DNA from: Drosophila miranda
Taxonomy: Eukaryota; Arthropoda; Insecta; Diptera; Drosophilidae
DNA length: 64,000 bases
Assembly (NCBI RefSeq): GCF_003369915.1
Contig: NW_022881614.1
Span: 8,081,001-8,145,000, forward strand
Direction of reading: 5' to 3'
The notes beneath the pieces are model-generated. The model worked only from the letters and a program-made list of their open reading frames with translations. It made no database searches and had not been told where the DNA came from. The position numbers and the translations under genes were made by a program. Of this stretch, positions 56,000 to 64,000 are shown in pieces; position 1 is the stretch's first letter; each line of letters starts with the position of its first letter.

Positions 56000-56848
56000 G
56001 GCTAGACCGGCATTTTAACCTCAAAATATTTATTTTTGTTGTTTGGTATTTGATCGCTGCTGGAGCGAATTGAAGGGTCGCAAGCAATCACTGTGCAATA
56101 CCAAGATATTGCGCCAGGATCCAATTTTTCTCTTTTGGGCTAACATCCTAAGCATTGTTTAAAAGCTAGTTCCGTCTACGGGCCGTCCCCCGTACCACTA
56201 TCTTGGTATTGCATAGTCTTTAATGTTTTATTTTATGTTTTAAGATGTTTTAACGTCGACTGACGGACACTAACCTCAAATTAACCTAACCTCAACAAAA
56301 TATTACAATACCTACATACAAATATATTTCAGGACATCTTCCCGTCAAGACCTTATATCTGTGCAACCGGTGTATCATGTCTTCAGCGAATGCGCCTACG
56401 AGGCAGTGGTCACAGTGCGGACCCGCGAGCGACGCCGCAACACGGCCATCGTGTTTGCGGAGGAAGTGCAGACCGGTGCCATGCTGCGCTGCGACGTAAT
56501 AGTGGACAAAATTAGCAGTCTGAACGTGCGGACTGCCACACGGCAGCTCTACCTGGAGGAGGCGCCTTCGACTCTCAGGGCAACGAGTTCTTCACCCTCG
56601 AGGGAATCGAGTTCAACTGGGACATCTCGGAGCATGACAGCAAGAAGCCGCCCGCAATGCGGTTCCTCACCTTCTCGAAAAGCCCCTACCACACTGTGCC
56701 CCCCGCCCTCGAGAAGTTCGAAGCCGCTGGCATCAAGGGCTACATGATCCTGCTGGAGAGCATCAATACGGGCACTTCAAAGATAACAATCACAATGCCC
56801 TATTCCGAGTACAGCAATGTGAAGCCCCTGGAAATATATATCAGTGTA
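55825..56848 (+). pseudogene. Gp210: Gp210 5' fragment, copy 5, part before the LTR insertion
   Basis: Exon 1 55825-55982; exon 2 from 56333. A 22-bp deletion between two GCC strings (EEAP, then straight into the serine-rich wrong frame near 56565) shifts the frame. The native frame continues as [12 protein letters not shown] and is cut at 56854 by the composite BEL/Pao element. The target duplication is CTGGC (56849-56853 and 63098-63102). Confidence 0.85.
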
Positions 56849-56853
56849 CTGGC

Positions 56854-57225
56854 TGTGGAGATAATGTTTTTTATCCCCAATCGGCCGACTAATTATTTCG
56901 AATTAAACAAAACTCGGCGCAGAAATAAAATTACGATATGTTCTTTAATGCGTGACATCCAAATTGCAAGTGTGGCTTGCCTGCCCTTTACATTGCCGCT
57001 CCGATCGCTAAGCGCAGCTTCGCTCGGCCGACGTCGGTAGGCAGACGCAAAGCGGAGATAGCGAAGAGCGAGCTGGCAGAGAGCGTTTAGCAGGGCAAGC
57101 AAGCGCAAAGCTTTAACAAACAAATGAGTGACATAGACATAAGTAACAAACAAAATAAGCGGCTGAGGGCCAAGAATTAGGTGCTATTTGGCAAGCAGCT
57201 AATCGGCTGGGTTCTGCTCCGAACA
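56854..57225 (-). repeat. Left outer LTR of composite element
   Basis: 372 bp, same ends as the LTRs at 45555 and 48618. Confidence 0.9.
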
Positions 57226-59558
57226 TTCACCCCCCGTTGGAAGGCAAAGGCTTTCAACAGATCCATCCTGAAGGGGCAGAACCGCTATTTTTCCAACGGC
57301 CCTCTTGAAGATGCTTGCTTGGGCGCAGCTGGCGGCTACGCTGGGATGATCGTCGAACGCAGCAATCGGCGCTTCTTTACGAAGGCGGCTTGTCGTGATT
57401 ACGTCTTGATCATCGGGAACCTCTGTAATTGTATAGAATGGCAGGAAATTTGGCAATGTAGAAATTGTTGAAAGATGAATTTCATTTAGCGTGGATATGT
57501 AGGTTTTTAATATATGGAAAAGTTCGCGCTGCAGTTCCTGATTCTCCGATCGCAGTTTTTCCACTTGCACCTGGCACTCGAGCAGCTGCTTCCTGCATTG
57601 CTGCTCTAAGTTTTGGTACTCCAGCGTTGTGGGTCGAAAATCGTCAATAGAGATGCACGAGGAATTTTCAAAAGCGGCTAAAGCTGCACGCTTATTCTCC
57701 GAGCTATCAATGCTTCCTGATACTATCCAACCAAGTTTTGTCTCCTGCAATGTTGGCAATTGGGCTGATAGTCGAATCTGTCCGACGCACATTAAATCGA
57801 AGAACAAACCAGAACCTATCAACAGATCGATACGTTGGGGCTTGGAGAAATTAGGATCAGCTAGTTTTAGATTATTCGGCATTGGCCAATCCTTTGCGTC
57901 TACGCCGAAGTTAGGCTGCATTTCCGTAATTGAGTTGGTGACAATTGCAGCGAAGGAAGCTCGATAGCTTGCGTCCTGGGATTGTACAACTATATGTACA
58001 GACTTGCTCGAAGGTAGAATGGAATCTCCGATTCCAGAGATGTGAACATAAGACGAGCGATGATCCAACTGCAACTGATCAGCAAGTCTAGATGTTACAA
58101 AGTTTGCCTGTGATGCAGAATCCAAAATGGCACGACATGGGATAAGTGCTCCATAACGATCTGTTACATGGACGAGTGCAGTAGGTAGCAACACGTTCTG
58201 GCTAGGCTGAGATTTCTGGATCGAGGGGGAGGGCTGGAACACCCGCTTGCTAGAAGCACAGTCGCGGCCTCTTGCTGGATCGATTCCTCGGCCGGTGAAG
58301 AGGAAGATGAAGCACCAGTTCCCGATGGAATGTGGAGTAGCGTGTGATGTTTGGCCTGGCAATGCCTGCAAAGTCCTGACCTGCACCTCTGCAATTCATG
58401 GCCTTTGTTGAGGCAGTTCAAACACAAGCGGCTCTTCTTTGCTTCTTTGTATCGTTCAAACGCAGAGAGATTCAGAAATGCCTGACATCTAGATATGTAA
58501 TGCTCGGAGGAATTGCAATGGTTACATATGGGGTTAGGATGGTCGTTACTGGAGGTGATAAGGGTGACAGGTTTGTCTTCTCCCACCTGTTGACTAGGAC
58601 TTGTTGCCATGGCTGATCCCAAATTCTCCAGCATCCGACATCTCGCTTCCAGAAATGAGGCCATGCTTGACCACCGAGGCAATCCTGACGTCGGCAAGTT
58701 CTCTTCCCATTTCTCCTTTGTTTTGTGGTCCAGTTTCGTGCCTATGATGAAGATCAGCAACCCATCGGATATCTCCTGCGGGGTCGCCAAGGTCTGAAGT
58801 GCACGCAAGTGCGAATTGATTTTGTCGCTGAGCGCGCGCAAGCCGATAGCCGAGCCCTTCTCCACCCCTTGCAGCCCGAAAATAGCCTTGACGTGTGCCT
58901 GAAAATGTAACAGTTTATTATCGAATCGCAACATTAGTAAATTCAACGCCTTGTCGTAATTCTCCTCAGAAAGTTCCAAGGAACGAATCGTATCCAGCGC
59001 AGCACCATCTAGACATCCACGAAGATATTGGAATTTTTCGATGATTGGTATACGATGGTCTTTGTGCACCATTGTCGAGAACATCGAGTGGAATTCTGGC
59101 CAATCCATGTAGTTCCCACCGAATCGCGGAAGCTGCAACTCGGGCATTCGAGAACGGCCTATACTATTATAGGCGAACAACGACGAATTCCCCTCGAGAG
59201 TATGCCGAGCCGTTGAATTGGCAACATTTACCGTGCGAGCAGCCATCAACTCCCGCGACAGCCTGGACCTAACCTTGACATAAACATTCGAAAAGTCCAG
59301 CCGGGCATCATGGGCTAACTGCAGGAAATCCAGCCTTTCAAGGCTCGTTTGAGCGGCATCGAAATCCGCATTCGTTCGCTCGATTTGCTCTAAGCGAGCT
59401 TGAAGTTCTGCCTCATCTAACTCGGCAAGCTCTTCCTTGGTAAGAAAGCGATCCATGGCCTTTAGTTGGCGCGCGATGGACTCGGCCTTGTGCTTGTAGA
59501 AATCTACATCACTCGGCATTGCTGCGTTCGCGACATTGGTAGGCTCAGGTGCTGCCAT
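57199..59558 (-). pseudogene. Gag-protease of composite, first copy, frameshifted
   Basis: Start ATG 59558. Gag and zinc knuckles are in one frame to about 58220, and protease plus coiled-coil tail in another (57199-58386 region). The break is one G fewer in the G-run near 58225 than in the intact copy at 46923. It keeps the AELQARLEQ codons missing from 45900-48254. The primer-binding site on its right is cut after GTCGGGGTC. Confidence 0.85.
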
Positions 59559-59937
59559 GTTGAGGTTTTAAAAGAGTCTCTCAGCACGACCGAAAAAGAC
59601 ACCCTGTATACGTATAAACGTGGGAACCGAAAGCAAAGGGATTACAGCTAATGCCTTTAGCTGTGCGGCTGTGCGAGCTGTCCGATTCCGCTTTGTACTC
59701 CGCTTGTGTGTATTAGTGAGTTCGCTGCACTGCCTACCGCACTGCACTGCACTTGGACCGAATTGTCGCGACAGAGAAATTAATAGCCAGCAATGCGTGT
59801 GTGTAGGTGTATGTAAGTGTGTTTTAGCACCGAATTGTGCTTAACCGCCGAAAAGTTGCTATGGCTAACGAATGTCGATCGCGAATGATTATTAATTGAC
59901 ACTGCAACTCAGAGATCACGTCGGGGTCAAACTGCGA

Positions 59938-60256
59938 AAAACTGCGATCGGAGAATCAGGAACAGCAGCGCGAACTTTTCCATATATTAAAAACCTACAT
60001 ATCCACGCTAAATGAAATTCAACTTTCAACAATTTCTACATTGCCAAATTTCCTGCCATTCTATGCAATTACAGAGGTTCCCGATGATCAAGACGTAATC
60101 ACGACAAGCCGCCTTCGTAAAAAAGCGCCGATTGCTGCGTTCGACGATCATCCCAGCACCCAAGCAAGCATCTTCAAGAGGGCCGTTGGAAAAATAGCGG
60201 TTCTGCCCCTTCAGGATGGATCTGTTGAAAGCCTTTGCCTTCCAACGGGGGGTGAA
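59938..60256 (+). pseudogene. Inverted gag C-terminal fragment
   Basis: Reverse-oriented copy of the coiled-coil and tail region (LPNFLPFYAITEVPDDQDVI ... SIFKRAVGKIAVLP), open for about 80 residues. A deletion of SVAASCA is specific to this fragment. A small AAACTGCGAAAAACTGCG duplication marks its left junction. Confidence 0.8.
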
Positions 60257-60628
60257 AGTTCGGAGCAGAACCCAGCCGATTAGCTGCTTGCCAAATAGCA
60301 CCTAATTCTTGGCCCTCAGCCGCTTATTTTGTTTGTTACTTATGTCTATGTCACTCATTTGTTTGTTAAAGCTTTGCGCTTGCTTGCCCTGCTAAACGCT
60401 CTCTGCCAGCTCGCTCTTCGCTATCTCCGCTTTGCGTCTGCCTACCGACGTCGGCCGAGCGAAGCTGCGCTTAGCGATCGGAGCGGCAATGTAAAGGGCA
60501 GGCAAGCCACACTTGCAATTTGGATGTCACGCATTAAAGAACATATCGTAATTTTATTTCTGCGCCGAGTTTTATTTAATTCGAAATAATTAGTCGGCCG
60601 ATTGGGGATAAAAAACATTATCTCCACA
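60257..60628 (+). repeat. Inverted internal LTR
   Basis: Full 372-bp LTR in the opposite orientation to the outer LTRs, joined head to head with a 29-bp LTR stub. Confidence 0.85.
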
Positions 60629-60679
60629 TAAAATTTGCCACCAAATTTTATGTGGAGATAATGTTTTTTATCCCCAATC
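60600..60679. repeat. 38-bp perfect inverted repeat, 4-bp loop
   Basis: Arms 60600-60637 and 60642-60679 with loop CCAC. The arms are LTR ends plus the A/T bases next to the primer-binding site. The structure could extrude as a cruciform. Confidence 0.9.
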
Positions 60680-62344
60680 CTCTTGCGTCTACGCCGAAGT
60701 TAGGCTGCATTTCCGTAATTGAGTTGGTGACAATTGCAGCGAAGGAAGCTCGATAGCTTGCGTCCTGGGATTGTACAACTATATGTACAGACTTGCTCGA
60801 AGGAATGGAATCTCCGATTCCAGAGATGTGAACATAAGACGAGCGATGATCCAACTGCAACTGATCAGCAAGTCTAGATGTTACAAAGTTTGCCTGTGAT
60901 GCAGAATCCAAAATGGCACGACATCGGATAAGTCCTCCATAACGATCTGTTACATGGACGAGGGCAGTAGGTAGCAACACGTTCTGGCTAGGCTGAGATT
61001 TCTGGATCGAGGGGGGAGGGCTGGAACACCCGCTTGCTAGAAGCACAGTCGCGGCCTCTTGCTGGATCGATTCCTCGGCCGGTGAAGAGGAAGATGAAGC
61101 ACCAGTTCCCGATGGAATGTGGAGTAGCGTGTGATGTTTGGCCTGGCAATGCCTGCAAAGTCCTGACCTGCACCTCTGCAATTCATGGCCTTTGTTGAGG
61201 CAGTTTAAACACAAGCGGCTCTTCTTTGCTTCTTTGTATCGTTCAAACGCAGAGAGATTCAGGAATGCCTGACATCTAGATATGTAATGCTCGGAGGAAT
61301 TGCAATGGTTACATATGGGGTTAGGATGGTCGTTACTGGAGGTGATAAGGGTGACAGGTTTGTCTTCTCCCACCTGTTGACTAGGACTTGTTGCCATGGC
61401 TGACCCCAAATTCTCCAGCATCCGACATCTCGCTTCCAGAAATGAGGCCATGCTTGACCACCGAGGCAATCCTGACGTCGGCAAGTTCTCTTCCCATTTC
61501 TCCTTTGTTTTGTGGTCCAGTTTCGTGCCTATGATGAAGATCAGCAACCCATCGGATATCTCCTGCGGGGTCGCCAAGGTCTGAAGTGCACGCAAGTGCG
61601 AATTGATTTTGTCGCTGAGCGCGCGCAAGCCGATAGCCGAGCCCTTCTCCACCCCTTGCAGCCCGAAAATAGCCTTGACGTGTGCCTGAAAATGTAACAG
61701 TTTATTATCGAATCGCAAATTAGTAAATTCAACGCCTTGTCGTAATTCTCCTCAGAAAGTTCCAAGGAACGAATCGTATCTAGCGCAGCACCATCTAGAC
61801 ATCCACGAAGATATTGGAATTTTTCGATGATTGGTATACGATGGTCTTTGTGCACCATTGTCGAGAACATCGAGTGGAATTCTGGCCAATCCATGTAGTT
61901 CCCACCGAATCGCGGAAGCTGCAACTCGGGCATTCGAGAACGGCCTATACTATTATAGGCGAACAACGACGAATTCCCCTCGAGAGTATGCCGAGCCGTT
62001 GAATTGGCAACATTTACCGTGCGAGCAGCCATCAACTCCCGCGACAGCCTGGACCTAACCTTGACATAAACATTCGAAAAGTCCAGCCGGGCATCATGGG
62101 CTAACTGCAGGAAATCCAGCCTTTCAAGGCTCGTTTGAGCGGCATCGAAATCCGCATTCATTCGCTCGATTTGCTCTAAGCGAGCTTGAAGTTCTGCCTC
62201 ATCTAACTCGGCAAGCTCTTCCTTGGTAAGAAAGCGATCCATGGCCTTTAGTTGGCGCGCGATGGACTCGGCCTTGTGCTTGTAGAAATCTACATCACTC
62301 GGCATTGCTGCGTTCGCGACATTGGTAGGCTCAGGTGCTGCCAT
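60680..62344 (-). pseudogene. Gag-protease of composite, second copy, truncated
   Basis: Start ATG 62344. The frame breaks near 61719, where CGCAAATTAG lacks bases relative to CGCAACATTAG. Gag and protease continue in the frame 60648-61718. The 3' part beyond VDARG is missing: the LTR stub joins gag at a shared CCAATC string. The primer-binding site for tRNA-Trp on its right (62701-62718) is intact. Confidence 0.82.
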
Positions 62345-62725
62345 GTTGAGGTTTTAAAAGAGTCTCTCAGCACGACCGAAAAAGACACCCTGTATACGTA
62401 TAAACGTGGGAACCGAAAGCAAAGGGATTACAGCTAATGCCTTTAGCTGTGCGGCTGTGCGAGCTGTCCGATTCCGCTTTGTACTCCGCTTGTGTGTATT
62501 AGTGAGTTCGCTGCACTGCCTACCGCACTGCACTGCACTTGGACCGAATTGTCGCGACAGAGAAATTAATAGCCAGCAATGCGTGTATGTAGGTGTATGT
62601 AAGTGTGTTTTAGCACCGAATTGTGCTTAACCGCCGAAAATTTGCTAGGGCTAACGAATGTCGATCGCGAATGATTATTAATTGACACTGCAACTCAGAG
62701 ATCACGTCGGGGTCACCAAATTTTA

Positions 62726-63097
62726 TGTGGAGATAATGTTTTTTATCCCCAATCGGCCGACTAATTATTTCGAATTAAACAAAACTCGGCGCAGAAATAA
62801 AATTACGATATGTTATTTAATGCGTGACATCCAAATTGCAAGTGTGGCTTGCCTGCCCTTTACATTGCCGCTCCGATCGCTAAGCGCAGCTTCGCTCGTC
62901 CGACGTCGGTAGGCAGACGCAAAGCGGAGATAGCGAAGAGCGAGCTGGCAGAGAGCGTTTAGCAGGGCAAGCAAGCGCAAAGCTTTAACAAACAAATGAG
63001 TGACATAGACATAAGTAACAAACAAAATAAGCGGCTGAGGGCCAAGAATTAGGTGCTATTTGGCAAGCAGCTAATCGGCTGGGTTCTGCTCCGAACA
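62726..63097 (-). repeat. Right outer LTR of composite element
   Basis: 372 bp; abuts the second CTGGC target copy at 63098. Confidence 0.9.
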
Positions 63098-63480
63098 CTG
63101 GCCAATATCATTATCGAGCCTTCCGAGGTTACGATCCTGAAAAAAGACTCCATTAGCTTCCGCATTCTCCAGCTGAAGATGGACAAGCTGCATGACATTA
63201 CGAAGAGCAACCAGTACTTCCTCGAAGTGGAGGATGCCACAGTGGCCAGCTTAATGGGCAACACTGCAACGGGAAACGAACTGGGGCGCACCCAGATCAT
63301 ATTGCGCGATCGAAACATGCCGGAAACCGATAAGAACACCAAGGGCCCCAGTGCCCTTTTGACAGTGGCAGAGCCCCATAAGCTGGGCATCAGCCTCCTG
63401 CCTCACAACAACTGGGTGACGGTGGAGGGCGAGCGGCACGAGGTGGCCTTCGACCTATACGCTCCAGATGGCCTGAAGGT
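63098..63480 (+). pseudogene. Gp210: Gp210 copy 5, part after the LTR insertion
   Basis: Resumes exon 2 at [18 protein letters not shown] and continues to GLKV near 63479. Unlike copies 3 and 4 it keeps the GNELG...MPE segment. One extra Asn codon is present (HNNW for HNW). It then joins an inverted, more downstream Gp210 exon rather than the usual inverted exon 2 scrap. Confidence 0.85.
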
Positions 63481-64000
63481 TATGTTGGGCAGCGCGGCTT
63501 CACGCAGTGCACCTTGGTGGTTACCGTCGAACTATAGGCGACGAAATTGGACGTGGCCAGGCTGTTGTACACGCGGTAGGTGAACTCCGTCTCGCCCAGC
63601 TGGCGGCACAGCACATTGAACGAGGTGATGGGGTCCTGGGTGTCGAACTCAATCTCCGACACATCGACGATCTTGCCGTTGAAGTTTGTGGCCTTGATGA
63701 GCTCCGCCTCCAGGGTAAAGATGCGGCGCGGCCCATGCACATAGATCAAGTTTCGCGACGCGCCAATGGGCAGCACCAGCTCATTCTCCAAGGGATTCAG
63801 GACGCTCAGCACCTCGTACACATGCAGATCGACCGTGTCCTGAAGCACTTTGTTCTGAAAGACATACGAGACGCGCAGCGAGGTGCTGCCCACGGCAGTG
63901 GCCCGCAGCCTCAGCACATGACACGCATCATCAGCTAGTTCAACAGCTTCTCCGTTGCTCTCGTGCTGCAGGATGGGTTGGCGAGCTTCCAGCTGGAAGT
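63480..64000 (-). pseudogene. Gp210: Gp210 downstream exon, inverted, runs off the window
   Basis: The minus-strand frame is open from the window edge to about 63480. It reads [39 protein letters not shown] and [20 protein letters not shown]. These align by recall with a mid-protein lumenal region of animal gp210 (RVKAEAQGSTTLLVSY in the human protein). Whether this belongs to the intact parental gene, to another amplified fragment or to a longer copy cannot be told from here. Confidence 0.75.

Larger units (their letters stand above)
56854..63097 (-). mobile_element. Rearranged composite of the gag-only BEL/Pao element
   Basis: One insertion by its outer LTRs and the shared 5-bp duplication CTGGC. 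The inside is rearranged: LTR (56854-57225), gag-protease copy (57226 to about 59937), an inverted piece with the gag C-terminus and a whole inverted LTR (59938-60628), a 29-bp LTR stub (60651-60679), a second gag-protease copy missing its 3' end (60680-62725), then LTR (62726-63097). All segments belong to the same family as 45555-48989. Confidence 0.85.

Overview
The window looks like drosophilid heterochromatin. Three observations support this. The host gene pieces have short spliced introns and read as insect versions of Gp210 (nuclear pore membrane glycoprotein 210), MIPEP (mitochondrial intermediate peptidase) and an HSDL2-type short-chain dehydrogenase. The mobile elements are BEL/Pao, Gypsy (17.6/297-like LTR), LOA-like LINE and DINE-1-like Helitron. 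Most of them are nested, broken or duplicated. All family assignments come from reading translations and recalling family members; no database was searched.

Region 1 (1-20000) is a transposon graveyard. A degraded autonomous BEL/Pao element runs leftward off the window (1 to about 5.9 kb). It is followed by a second BEL/Pao element present as two nearly identical leftward copies in tandem that share a middle 303-bp LTR (6435-17955). A Gypsy-type element in the opposite orientation (LTR from 17956) interrupts the leader of the second copy and breaks off near 20000.

Region 2 (about 20000-64000) is an array of roughly 4.95-kb units amplified from one locus. In each unit a truncated MIPEP gene (-) is divergent from a complete small SDR gene (+). 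The SDR is followed by the 5' part of Gp210 (+) and then by an inverted copy of the Gp210 5' end and SDR 3' flank, which leads into the next truncated MIPEP. Each Gp210 segment therefore sits in a palindrome with arms of about 0.8 kb around a spacer of about 1.1-1.2 kb. Five MIPEP, seven SDR and five Gp210 copies are visible, and in one palindrome the spacer is flipped. Five SDR copies keep an open spliced frame ending in Ala-Lys-Leu (a peroxisomal PTS1). One Gp210 copy keeps an open 391-codon spliced frame whose last ~51 residues come from antisense sequence. Four MIPEP copies keep open ~206-209 residue frames without the catalytic domain.

Later insertions punctuate the array: an LOA-like LINE (33852-39480), a gag-protease-only BEL/Pao element with 372-bp LTRs (45555-48989), a rearranged composite of that element (56854-63097) and a DINE-1-like Helitron (about 52709-53790). 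At the right end the last Gp210 copy joins a different Gp210 exon in inverted orientation (63480-64000).

The main candidate for new biology is this palindromic array. Its inverted arms carry copies of a housekeeping-type promoter and could generate hairpin or double-stranded RNA against Gp210 and the SDR, while also encoding truncated nuclear-pore, mitochondrial-peptidase and peroxisomal proteins. The chromosome (Y, pericentromere or other) and any expression cannot be read from this sequence.
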